A stretch of DNA of 64,000 nucleotides, from NCBI RefSeq assembly GCF_001941625.1, contig NZ_CP016076.1:2976001-3040000 (forward strand), read 5' to 3'. Made by a program: the position numbers and the translations under genes. The notes under the pieces are model-generated. The model did not search any database. It had not been told where the DNA came from and saw only the letters and a program-made list of their open reading frames with translations. This stretch comes from Actinoalloteichus fjordicus. GTDB taxonomy: Bacteria; Actinomycetota; Actinomycetes; Mycobacteriales; Pseudonocardiaceae. Positions 9,095 to 17,671 of the stretch are shown here, piece by piece; position 1 is the first letter of the stretch; every line of letters begins with the position of its first letter.

Positions 9095-11662
9095 ATGACT
9101 GCTCGGTATGAGGCCTACTGCTTCGCCGATCCCGTCTTCTATGACTCGTCGACGGCGGTCGGTGTTGAATCCGATGCATTCGAGGTCGAGCTGCCCGCGT
9201 TGCCGCCCGGCTGGCGAAGACATGATCGAGAAGACTGGGCGGTGTGCCTCAATATGTCGGGGGCGCTGCCGAGGCAGGGGTGGAAGATCCACGTTTCCGC
9301 AGGTCTGAGCAATGCCGGTCAGGTTCTCGACGCGGTGTGGAGATATTGCACATCGCAGGGAGTCTCGTTCAAGTTCTTGCGTACCAGACGTATTCTTCTC
9401 GCTAGAAACTCGAAATATGCCGAGCGGGCTGGCAGTGGAAAACTGATCACCATATACCCGCCGGACGAGGTGGCGCTTCGTCGAATTCTGGTCGATCTGG
9501 ACCGTCGGCTAGACGGCGCAGAAGGCCCTTATATACTCAGTGATCTTCGGTTTGCCTCCGGTCCGCTGTACCTCCGCTACGGCGGCTTCGTCGACCAGTG
9601 GATGATCGATGAGTCGGGGAATCGCGTGAGCGCCGTCACCCGCCCGGACGGCACCCTGGTCCCGGACCGCCGCGAGCCCCGCTTCGTCCTGCCGGACTGG
9701 GTCACGCTGCCGGACTTCCTCCAGCCGTACCTCGCCGCCCGCCGCGGCGGGCCGCCTGCCGACTTCGACTATCGGATCCACAGTGCGCTGCACTTCTCCA
9801 ACGGCGGCGGGGTCTACCTCGCGGACAGGCTCGGCGACGGCGTCGAGGTGGTGCTCAAGGAGGCGCGTCCGCTGGCTGGTCTCGACCGGGACGGCACCGA
9901 TGCCGTCACCCGACTGGACCGGGAGTGGACCGCCCTGCGCGCCCTCGCGGGCCTGCCCGGCGTCCCCGAGGCCTACGAACGTTTTCCACTGTGGGAGCAC
10001 CGGTTCCTCGCGATGGAGCGTCGGCCCGGCATCCCGTTGGGTCGCTGGCTGGCCGTGCATTACCCGCTCACCAGACAGGACCCCGCCCGAGACGAGCTGA
10101 TCGCCTTCCGCGACCGGGCGATGGCGATCCTGGCCGCCGTGGAGCGGCTCGTCGACGGCGTGCACGAGCGCGGCCTGGTCTTCGGAGACCTGCACGACCG
10201 CAACATCCTCATCGACGCCGACGACTCGGTTTCACTGATCGACTTCGAGCTGACCCTGCCGGTGGAGCAGGCCAGACGCCCCGCGCTCGGCGCGCCGGGC
10301 TTCACCGCGCCTGCCGACCGCGTCGGCTTCGAGATCGATCACTACGCCCTGGCGGCCCTGCGCCTGTGGATGTTCCTGCCGCTGAACGCGATGCTGGCGC
10401 TGGCACCGGACCGGCTGACCGCGCACCTCGCCTTCGCCACCGAACGGTTCGACCTGCCCGCCTCGTACGGCGACCGGCTGGCCGCCACCCTCCGAGGGCG
10501 CGGCTCGGCGGTCGACTCCCCGGCGCCGCGCACCGTGCTGGACGACGCGACGACGGACCCGGTCGCCGCCCGTGACTCCCTGCTGCGAGCGGTCCTCGCC
10601 TCCGCCACCCCGGACCGCGCCGACCGACTCTTCCCCGGCGACGTCGAACAGTTCTCCGTCGGCGGCGCCTGCTTCGCCCACGGGGCGGCCGGGGTGCTGT
10701 ACGCGCTGGACGTCGCGGGCGCCGAACGGCGTGTCGAGCATGAGCGGTGGCTGATCGAGGCCGTCCGCCGCGAGCCGCCGCCGCGTGCCGGGTTCTACGA
10801 CGGCGCGCACGGCATCGCCCACGTGCTGGACCGCCTCGGCCACCGTGAGACGGCCGACGAACTGATCGACGGCGCCGCGAGTCTCGTGCCGAGGATCACC
10901 GACCACGGCCTGCGCGGCGGGCTGGCAGGCATCGGCCTCAACCATCTGCATCTCGCGGCCACCCGGCGCGCTCCGGACCACCACGCCACGGCGGTGGAGA
11001 TCGGCACTCGGCTCGTCGACGTGCTGGCCCTCGCGCCCGCACCCGACCCGGAGGGGCGGGCACGAGCCGGGCTGCTGTACGGCTGGTCCGGGCCCGCGCT
11101 GCTGTTCCTGCGGCTGTACCAGCGCACCGGCGACCCGGCCTGGCTGACCGCCGCCGACCGGGCCGTGGGTCGAGACCTGTCGGAATGCGTCGCCGTTCCC
11201 GACGGCGCCACCCAGGTCCGCGACGGGTCCACGCGCACCCTGCCGTACCTGGACGTCGGCAGCGCGGGCATCGCCGTCGTGGTGAACGCGCTCGCCGCGC
11301 AGCACCCCGAGGCCGACTCCGCCTCGGCACTGCCGGATCTCCTGCACGCCTGCCTCGGCGACTTCGTGATCCACCCAGGACTGCTGCTGGGCCGGGCGGG
11401 ACTGATGGGCACCCTGGCGCTGGCCGCCCGGCGCCGCGCCGACCCGAGGATCGAGGCGGGCATCCGGCGGCATCGCGACCTCTTCGCCCTGCACGCCGTG
11501 CCCTACCAGGGCGAACTGGCCTTCCCCGGGCACCACCTGCTGCGGCTGTCGATGGACCTGGCGACCGGCGGGGCGGGCGTGCTGCTGGCCATGACCTGCG
11601 TGCTGGACCCGATCGCTCCGCTGCTGCCGTTCCTCGACGAGGTCGCCCGACCGCCGACGTGA
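9095..11662 (+). CDS. ramC: Class III lanthipeptide synthetase LanKC (RamC/AmfT-like)
   Basis: An 855-residue trifunctional enzyme that would phosphorylate, eliminate and cyclise Ser/Cys of the precursor encoded just downstream. Residues 1-220 resemble the lyase region (PILSDLRF-like and RYGGF segments). Residues 225-420 form a Ser/Thr kinase-like domain with VVLKEARPL (K255), GDLHDRN (364-370) and DFE (383-385). Residues about 520-845 form a LanC-like cyclase (YDGAHGIAHVLDRLG, GLLYGWSGPALLFL). The Cys-His zinc ligands of LanC/LanL are absent: GWSG and LGRAG replace the Cys-containing motifs. This is the class III hallmark. The ATG at 9095 has GGAGGGG 8 bases upstream. The first 450 bases use more A/T-ending codons than the rest. 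Confidence 0.95.
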   Translation: MTARYEAYCFADPVFYDSSTAVGVESDAFEVELPALPPGWRRHDREDWAVCLNMSGALPRQGWKIHVSAGLSNAGQVLDAVWRYCTSQGVSFKFLRTRRILLARNSKYAERAGSGKLITIYPPDEVALRRILVDLDRRLDGAEGPYILSDLRFASGPLYLRYGGFVDQWMIDESGNRVSAVTRPDGTLVPDRREPRFVLPDWVTLPDFLQPYLAARRGGPPADFDYRIHSALHFSNGGGVYLADRLGDGVEVVLKEARPLAGLDRDGTDAVTRLDREWTALRALAGLPGVPEAYERFPLWEHRFLAMERRPGIPLGRWLAVHYPLTRQDPARDELIAFRDRAMAILAAVERLVDGVHERGLVFGDLHDRNILIDADDSVSLIDFELTLPVEQARRPALGAPGFTAPADRVGFEIDHYALAALRLWMFLPLNAMLALAPDRLTAHLAFATERFDLPASYGDRLAATLRGRGSAVDSPAPRTVLDDATTDPVAARDSLLRAVLASATPDRADRLFPGDVEQFSVGGACFAHGAAGVLYALDVAGAERRVEHERWLIEAVRREPPPRAGFYDGAHGIAHVLDRLGHRETADELIDGAASLVPRITDHGLRGGLAGIGLNHLHLAATRRAPDHHATAVEIGTRLVDVLALAPAPDPEGRARAGLLYGWSGPALLFLRLYQRTGDPAWLTAADRAVGRDLSECVAVPDGATQVRDGSTRTLPYLDVGSAGIAVVVNALAAQHPEADSASALPDLLHACLGDFVIHPGLLLGRAGLMGTLALAARRRADPRIEAGIRRHRDLFALHAVPYQGELAFPGHHLLRLSMDLATGGAGVLLAMTCVLDPIAPLLPFLDEVARPPT

Positions 11663-11741
11663 CGTTCGACCGTCGGCCCCCTGAGCCCGTCCGCCGTCCG
11701 GCGGACGGCGGAGAAGAAGAATCAACGAAGGAGATCCACCG

Positions 11742-11879
11742 ATGGAGTTCGTCCTCGACCTGCAGGCGACCGAGACCCCCGACGCCCACCTCGAGGTGGC
11801 AGGCGGGGGAGCGGGCGGCAGCCGTGCCAGCCTCCTGCTGTGCGGCGACAGCGGCCTGAGCGTCGTCACCTGTAACTGA
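11742..11879 (+). CDS. ramS: SapB/AmfS-like class III lanthipeptide precursor
   Basis: A 45-residue peptide gene. The leader begins MEFVLDLQATETP and contains the LDLQ-type recognition motif (FDLQ in RamS). The core is about residues 25-45, including SRASLLLCGDSGLSVVTCN. It holds two S-x-x-S-x-x-x-C motifs (S27/S30/C34 and S37/S40/C44), the ring-forming pattern of class III peptides. Compared with RamS (SapB) as I remember it, the core differs at about four of 21 positions, all conservative or Ser/Thr/Gly changes. In Streptomyces the modified peptide is a surfactant needed for aerial hyphae. AAGGAG lies 8 bases before the ATG. It follows the LanKC gene by 79 bases, and a strong hairpin follows it. 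Confidence 0.95.
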   Translation: MEFVLDLQATETPDAHLEVAGGGAGGSRASLLLCGDSGLSVVTCN

Positions 11880-11920
11880 CGCTCGGACACCGCTCGGAGC
11901 CGGGATCGGCTGCTGAGTGA

Positions 11921-11966
11921 GACGGGCGGGAGCGGCACAATCCACGTGCGCCGCTCCCGCCCCGTC
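11921..11966 (+). terminator. Strong hairpin between lanthipeptide precursor and transporter genes
   Basis: GACGGGCGGGAGCGGC (11921-11936) pairs with the sequence at 11950-11966 across a 13-base loop; one base is bulged. There is no T-run, so it is more likely a partial terminator or an mRNA-stabilising structure that keeps precursor transcript levels above those of the ABC genes. That role is inferred from other lantibiotic operons. Confidence 0.7.
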
Positions 11967-12001
11967 CATCATGGTCGATCTTGACGAGAGAGAGGACGGG
12001 C

Positions 12002-13690
12002 ATGGCGCTCGGAGCGGGAGATCGCCTCCTGATGCGCACCGTCTCGCAGCGCCGAGGAGCCCTGTTCCTCCTGGTCGGCAGTGGTCTGTGCGGCACGATC
12101 GCCGTGCTGCTGCTGCCTGCCGCACTGTCCCGAGGAGTGGACGCCGCCGTGGCGGGCTCGCCGATGGCCGCCGCCGTCTGGGTCGTGCTGGCCTTGGCCG
12201 TGGTCGACATCGTCACCGAGATCCTCGGCGAGGTCCTGCGTGCCCGGCTCGTCGCCGACACGGGCGCCGAGCTGCGCCGAGGCCTCGTCCGGCACCTGGT
12301 CGCCTTGGGCACCCGACGTCATCCGTTCCGCCCCGGCGACGCCCTCAGCAGACTCACCAGCGACTGCGCCGAGGCTGGTGGCGCGGCGGTGATCCTCGTC
12401 GGCCTGCTCACCGCGGCGCTGTCGGCACTGGGCGCCCTGGCCGCCCTGGCGCTGCTGGACTGGCGGCTCGCGGTGGTCTTCGTCCTCAGCCTGCCGCCCG
12501 CCGTCCTGCTGGCGGGCGGGCACCTGCGTCGCACCGCAGGCCATGTCGCCGACTACCAGCGGATCTCCGGTGAACTCGCGGGGAGACTCGTCGACGCCGT
12601 GCGCGGGCGGCGCACCATCCTCGCCGCAGGCATCGCCGAGCAGGAGACCGTCAGGGTGCTGCGCCCGCTGGGCGCGCTCGGCGAGGCGGGCCGAGGCATG
12701 TGGCGCACGCAGTCGGTGATGGTCTGGCGTGCCGCGCTGCTGCTGCCCGCAGTGGAGGCCGCCGTCGGCGTCACCGCCGGGTTCGGCGTCGCCGCAGGCA
12801 GGCTGACCGCAGGAGAGCTGCTGGCCGCGCTCGGCTATGTCGCCCTGGGCATGGGGCTGGTGCGCTCCGCCGCGCTGCTCACCACCCTCGCGTCGGCGCG
12901 GGCGGGCGCCGCGCGGCTCGCCGAGGTCCTGACCACGCCGACTCCGTCAGACCTGGGACTCCCGGCCCCGGCGGGCGGGGGGAGGCTGGAGTTCGACCGG
13001 GTGAGCGTGCACGACGATCAGGGCGAGCCCGCGCTCCGGGACCTCACGTTCGACGTGCCCGAGGGCGGGTTCCTCGCCGTCGTGGGGTTCTCCGGTGCCG
13101 GAAAGTCCGCCGTGGCGGCGGCGGCGGGCGGTCTGCTGATTCCGGATGCCGGGGAGGTCCGCATCGACGGCGTCGCGGTCAGCGCGCTCGGCCCGTCCGC
13201 GCGTCGCGCCGTGGTGGGGCAGGCGTTCGACCGACCGGTGCTGATCGGGGACACCGTGGGCGCGGTCGTCGGCTACGGCGGGACCGAGGACGAGTCACGG
13301 GTGCGGTCGGCGGCCGTGGCCGCGCGCATCGACGACGCGGTGCTCCGGCTGCCCGAGGGCTATCGCACCGCGACGGCGGACGCGCCCTTCTCCGGCGGGG
13401 AGGTCCAGCGGCTGGGGCTGGCGCGGGCGCTGGTCGCCGAGCCGAGGGTGCTCGTCCTCGACGACGCGACCGCCAGCCTGGACACGGTCACGGAGGCCGA
13501 GGTCAACCGGGCCATCGTCACCGCGCTGCCCGGACGGACACGGCTGGTCGTGACGCATCGCGTCGCCGTGGCGGCGGGCGCTGATCGGGTGCTGTGGCTG
13601 CACCAGGGCAGCCGCCGAGGCCTGGCGACGCACGAGACGCTCTGGCGCGATCCCGCCTATCGCGCGGTCTTCGCCGAGGCACCGGGATGA
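12002..13690 (+). CDS. ramA: ABC exporter subunit, RamA-like (lanthipeptide cluster)
   Basis: A 562-residue half-transporter with about six membrane segments in residues 15-310 and a nucleotide-binding domain at about 335-555. Walker A is GFSGAGKS near 361, the signature is FSGGEVQRLGLARA near 463, and Walker B is RVLVLDDATASLD near 482. In Walker B, Asp replaces the usual catalytic Glu. With the next gene it should form a heterodimer that exports the modified peptide, as RamA/RamB or AmfA/AmfB do. The start ATG at 12002 is preceded by GAGAGGAC; a TTG 21 bases upstream is in frame but less likely. It ends in an ATGA overlap with the next gene, so translation is coupled. Confidence 0.9.
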   Translation: MALGAGDRLLMRTVSQRRGALFLLVGSGLCGTIAVLLLPAALSRGVDAAVAGSPMAAAVWVVLALAVVDIVTEILGEVLRARLVADTGAELRRGLVRHLVALGTRRHPFRPGDALSRLTSDCAEAGGAAVILVGLLTAALSALGALAALALLDWRLAVVFVLSLPPAVLLAGGHLRRTAGHVADYQRISGELAGRLVDAVRGRRTILAAGIAEQETVRVLRPLGALGEAGRGMWRTQSVMVWRAALLLPAVEAAVGVTAGFGVAAGRLTAGELLAALGYVALGMGLVRSAALLTTLASARAGAARLAEVLTTPTPSDLGLPAPAGGGRLEFDRVSVHDDQGEPALRDLTFDVPEGGFLAVVGFSGAGKSAVAAAAGGLLIPDAGEVRIDGVAVSALGPSARRAVVGQAFDRPVLIGDTVGAVVGYGGTEDESRVRSAAVAARIDDAVLRLPEGYRTATADAPFSGGEVQRLGLARALVAEPRVLVLDDATASLDTVTEAEVNRAIVTALPGRTRLVVTHRVAVAAGADRVLWLHQGSRRGLATHETLWRDPAYRAVFAEAPG

Positions 13691-16119
13691 CGGCAGAGGA
13701 GCAGCCCGCCCACGGGCGCCGGGGGACCGGAGACGGCGTGGCACTGGAACCCGGCCGGCCCGGTCTCGCCGGGCGGCCCGATCGACCGGACCGAGAGGAC
13801 CGAAGCCTGCGGCGGCGGTCGCCGGGCGGAGCAGGCCGGGGGGACCGCGCTGCGGGTGCCGAGGCCGTCATGCCCGAGGATGCCGGGGGCCGCCTCCGAC
13901 GTCGCGCCCGAGATCGTCGGGGTGCCCGAGGCCTCGGTGCCCTCCCGTCCCCCGCGACCTCCGCCGTGCCGGGGGCTTCCGCCGCGGACGAGGACCGGGG
14001 ACGCACCCCGGTCGATGTCGGCGAGGTCGCTGTCCATCGACCGCCGGGCCCGCTGCGCCTCCTGCGTCGAGCCCTCGCGGGCAGTCGTCGGACCGTGGCG
14101 GTGATCCTGGGCTGGTCGCTGGTGGAGGGCGTGCCCGCGCTGCTCTCCGGCGCACTGGTCGGTCTCGCGCTGGACCGGGGGTTCGGGATCGGCCTGCCGT
14201 GGATCGGCACCGCATGGCTGCTGCTGCTCGCCGGGGTCTGTGTCATCGGGGCGATCGGGTCACGACTCGTCTTCGCCCGACTCGGCGACGTTGTGGAGCC
14301 GCTGCGCGACAACCTGGTCACCGAGGTCGTGCGCGGCGTCCTGCACGCGGCACCCGGCGGTGCCTCGACCGGCGATGCCGGGGCGGTGGCGCGGATCACC
14401 CGACACGTCGAGGTCGTCCGGGACGTCGTCGCGGGCCTGCTCGTCCAGGCCAGGGGACTGGTGGTGACCACGGTCGCCTCGGTGGTCGGGCTGGCCGTCG
14501 TCGCGGGCCCGCTGATCTGGCTGGTCCTGCCCCCCGTGGTGTGCGCGCTGCTGCTCTTCGCCCTGCTGTTGCGTCCGCTCGCCCGCAGGCAGCGGGACCT
14601 GGTCCTGGCGGACGAGGGGACGGCGGCCACGGCGGGCACCGTCTTCGCCGGGATGCGCGACGTGGTGGCCTGCGGCGCATCGGACACCGCGATCACGCAG
14701 GTGGCCTCCGGAGTCGAGGCCCAACGTCGGGCGGCCGTCCGACTCGGGACGGCCGGGGCTCTGCGGGTGTTGATCGTCGGGCTGGGCGGGCTGGTGCCGC
14801 TGCTGCTCGTGCTGGCCGCCGCCCCCGGCCTGGTCGCCGAGCAGCGCCTCAGCCAAGGGGCCGTGCTGGCCGCCATGGTCTACCTGACGACCGGTGTGCA
14901 GCCGACGCTGATCGCGCTGGCTCAGACGGCGGGCACCGCCGTGCTCCGCCTCGTCACCACCCTGCGGCGGCTCGCCGAGGGCGCGGCCGCGCCGGAGGAC
15001 CCCGGTGAGACGGCCACGATCTCGTCCGCCGCTGCGGATCCGAGCCGCAGCACGGGCGAGTCGTCGGGCCCGCGCACCGAGCCCGACTCCGGGACCGCCG
15101 TCGTCGTCCGCGAACCCGCCGCAGGCGACGCCGCCCGCCCTGCCGCTTCCCGCGCGGCAGGCAGGCCCGCCAGCCCGACCGGGTCGACCGGGTCGGCAGG
15201 GTCGACCGGGTCGCCGCAGGCTGCGGCAGAGCAGGCCGAGAGCGATCTGCCAGGAGCTCCGACGCCTGCCGCCGAGCGTCTCCCCACAGCTTCGGTCGCT
15301 CGCGACGCCTCGATCTCCGGCGCACGGTGCGACGGCGCGCCGCTGCTGCGGGTCCGGGGCGTCACCTTCGGCTGGGGCGCCGCCGCGAGACCGGTGGTGC
15401 GAGATCTCTCGGTCGAGTTGGGCCCCGGCGATCATCTCGCTGTGATCGGCCCCAGCGGCATCGGCAAGTCGACCCTGGCCGGGCTGCTCACCGGCGGGCT
15501 CCGACCTGCCTGCGGGACCGTCACGCTGGGGGGCGTGCCCGTCGCGGCGATGCGCCCGGCGGCTCGCGGCCGCGAGATCGTCCTCATCCCGCAGGAGACC
15601 TACCTGTTCGCCGGCACCGTGCGGGAGAACCTGGCGCTGCTGACGCCGACGGCCGACGACGGCACGCTGCTCGCCGCAGCCGAGGCGGTCGGCGCGGCCG
15701 GACTGATCCGCGAACTGGGCGGGCTCGACTCCGACATCGGCCACGGCGGCGGTGCGCTCTCCGCAGGCCAGGCGCAGCTCATCGCCCTGAGTCGGGCCTA
15801 CGCCACCGACGCACCGGTCGTCGTGCTCGACGAGGCCACCGCCCACCTCGATCCGCGGGCCGAGGCGCGCGCCGAGACCGCCTTCGCGCACCGAGGCGGC
15901 ATCCTCGTGGTCATCGCGCACCGGCTCAGCTCCGCCGTCCGCGCGCGGCGGGTGCTGCTCATGGACGGCGCCAGGGTCCACTCCGGCAGCCATCGGGAGC
16001 TGATCGAGTCCTCCAGGCTCTACGCCGATCTCATGCGGGCCTGGTCCGTGCCGGCCGGCGCAGCGGCCCCTGGGGCGGCCGAGTCCCCCGGCGAACCCGG
16101 GCCGGGCAGCGCAGGCTGA
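13687..16119 (+). CDS. ramB: ABC exporter subunit, RamB-like, with unusual linker and N-terminal tail
   Basis: An 810-residue half-transporter, much longer than the usual 570-620. Residues 1-120 are a hydrophilic Gly/Arg/Pro/Glu-rich tail. Membrane segments lie at about 135-430. Residues about 435-550 are a low-complexity Ala/Ser/Pro/Gly linker containing GSTGSAGSTGS. The nucleotide-binding domain follows with Walker A GPSGIGKST near 588, signature LSAGQAQLIALSRA near 690 and Walker B PVVVLDEATAHLD near 710. The ATG overlaps the previous stop (ATGA), so the start is well fixed and the tail is probably real. It should pair with the preceding subunit for peptide export. The catalytic Glu, weaker in the partner, is present here. 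Confidence 0.88.
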   Translation: MTAEEQPAHGRRGTGDGVALEPGRPGLAGRPDRPDREDRSLRRRSPGGAGRGDRAAGAEAVMPEDAGGRLRRRARDRRGARGLGALPSPATSAVPGASAADEDRGRTPVDVGEVAVHRPPGPLRLLRRALAGSRRTVAVILGWSLVEGVPALLSGALVGLALDRGFGIGLPWIGTAWLLLLAGVCVIGAIGSRLVFARLGDVVEPLRDNLVTEVVRGVLHAAPGGASTGDAGAVARITRHVEVVRDVVAGLLVQARGLVVTTVASVVGLAVVAGPLIWLVLPPVVCALLLFALLLRPLARRQRDLVLADEGTAATAGTVFAGMRDVVACGASDTAITQVASGVEAQRRAAVRLGTAGALRVLIVGLGGLVPLLLVLAAAPGLVAEQRLSQGAVLAAMVYLTTGVQPTLIALAQTAGTAVLRLVTTLRRLAEGAAAPEDPGETATISSAAADPSRSTGESSGPRTEPDSGTAVVVREPAAGDAARPAASRAAGRPASPTGSTGSAGSTGSPQAAAEQAESDLPGAPTPAAERLPTASVARDASISGARCDGAPLLRVRGVTFGWGAAARPVVRDLSVELGPGDHLAVIGPSGIGKSTLAGLLTGGLRPACGTVTLGGVPVAAMRPAARGREIVLIPQETYLFAGTVRENLALLTPTADDGTLLAAAEAVGAAGLIRELGGLDSDIGHGGGALSAGQAQLIALSRAYATDAPVVVLDEATAHLDPRAEARAETAFAHRGGILVVIAHRLSSAVRARRVLLMDGARVHSGSHRELIESSRLYADLMRAWSVPAGAAAPGAAESPGEPGPGSAG

Positions 16120-16162
16120 GCCGTACGCCCGGTCTACCCGGCAGGCGGACGGCTGTCGCGGC

Positions 16163-17599
16163 TCAGCCCAGCGCCCACAGCGTCGACCAGGCCAACCCGG
16201 TGACCACGAGGGTCGAGGCCAGCCCGAGCAGCAGGGCGCGCGGGCCGGTCCGCCGCAGCGCGGCCAGGCGAACCGTCGTGCCGAGGCCGAACAACGCCGC
16301 CGCGAGCAGGACGGTCGTGAGTGTCGCGGCCTGCGCCAGGACGACGTCGGGCAGCAGGCCGCTGCTGCGCAGCGCCACCGAGGCGAGGAAGCCTGCCACG
16401 AACAGCGGGATCAGCGGCGGCCGAGTCCCCGTCGTCGGTCTGCGGCGCCGTTCGACGACGCTGATCGCCGCGATCAGCGGTGCCAGCAGCACGACTCGGC
16501 TCAGCTTCACCACCACGGCCGAGGTGACGGCCTCCTCGCCTGCGGGTGCGGCGGCGGCGACCACCTGCGCCACCTCGTGCACGCTGAGCCCGATCCACCG
16601 GCCCAGGTGCTGCTCGTCGAGCCCGAGCGCCCCGCCCGCCAGGGGCAGCGCCGCCACCGCGAGACTGCCGTAGAGGGTGACCAGGGCGATCGCGGTCACG
16701 ACGTCCCGTTCCTCGCGTCTGATCACTCCCTCGACGGCCGCCACCGCCGAAGCGCCGCACACCGCGAATCCCGTGCCCACACACAGCGACAGGCCACGGG
16801 AGAGCCCCAGGAGCCTGCCGAGCCAGACCGTGACCACGAAGGTCCCCGCCACGGTGAGCAGGACGGCGAGCAGCACGCCGGGACCGACGCCGAGCAGCTG
16901 CGGGATCGACAGCCCCAACCCGAGCAGCACCACACCCGCCCGCAGCAGTCTGCGGGTCGCCCACGTGACGCCGACCGAGGCGGCGGCGGGCAGCAGCGGC
17001 AGGTTTCCGGCCAGCACACCGAGCAGCAGTGCCGCCGTCACCAACCCGACGGACGGGATCGCGGCGTGCAGCACCGCCGCGAGCCCGACGGCGACGGCGA
17101 CGACGACGAGCCCCGGCACCAGCCGGGCGGGGGCGAGGCGAGAACTCGAGGCGGCGACGGTCGACGGTCGCGGGTCGGTCGGCGGTGCGCCGATGTCGCA
17201 GGCGTCGGAGGACGGGTCGCCGGCTGCCGTCGAGACGCCGACGGTGCTCTCGCCGCAGGCCTCCGCGTCTGCGGTGGGACGGTCTGCGCTGGGACGCTCG
17301 GCGTCGGAACCGGTCGGGTGCGGTCCGCCTGCCACCGGACGGGTCGTCTCGGTGACGGCTCCACGATTGCAGGCCGACGCGGCGGTGCCCACGGCGACAC
17401 TGTCGGCACCGAGGGCGGCCGGGCTGCATCCGGCCCCGGCGTCGCAGGCCGCGAGGCACGCTTCGCCGTCCGCCGAGCCGGCACCACCCGCGCAGTCCCA
17501 CGAATCCGACGCAGGCCGGGCCCGTCCCGCGTCCACCGCCTCCTCGCCCGCCCACCTCGGGAGGCGGTCTGCTCCTGTCGTCGGGTCGCCGATGCTCAC
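16163..17599 (-). CDS. YeiH/UPF0324-family putative sulfate or anion exporter
   Basis: A 478-residue protein. Residues 160-478 contain about ten membrane segments and match the YeiH family (PF03601), with GLVTAALLLGVLAGN, VLLGLGLSIPQLL, CVGTGFAVCGASAVAA and SVHEVAQVVAAA as conserved blocks. In Escherichia coli yeiH is next to a LysR gene (yieE/yeiE), and here too a LysR gene diverges from it. Substrate uncertain; sulfate or sulfite has been suggested for relatives. Residues 1-155 form a soluble Ala/Ser/Asp/Thr-rich extension with several Cys, not part of the family. The true start could be further in, but no strong ribosome site was seen nearer the membrane domain. Convergent with the lanthipeptide exporter. 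Confidence 0.87.
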   Translation of the reverse strand: MSIGDPTTGADRLPRWAGEEAVDAGRARPASDSWDCAGGAGSADGEACLAACDAGAGCSPAALGADSVAVGTAASACNRGAVTETTRPVAGGPHPTGSDAERPSADRPTADAEACGESTVGVSTAAGDPSSDACDIGAPPTDPRPSTVAASSSRLAPARLVPGLVVVAVAVGLAAVLHAAIPSVGLVTAALLLGVLAGNLPLLPAAASVGVTWATRRLLRAGVVLLGLGLSIPQLLGVGPGVLLAVLLTVAGTFVVTVWLGRLLGLSRGLSLCVGTGFAVCGASAVAAVEGVIRREERDVVTAIALVTLYGSLAVAALPLAGGALGLDEQHLGRWIGLSVHEVAQVVAAAAPAGEEAVTSAVVVKLSRVVLLAPLIAAISVVERRRRPTTGTRPPLIPLFVAGFLASVALRSSGLLPDVVLAQAATLTTVLLAAALFGLGTTVRLAALRRTGPRALLLGLASTLVVTGLAWSTLWALG

Positions 17600-17671
17600 G
17601 ACGCCCCAGCATTCGGGTGTCGCCTGCGGGTCGGTAGCCCTCGAATCCGACTGGGGTCATAACCTGTGTGC

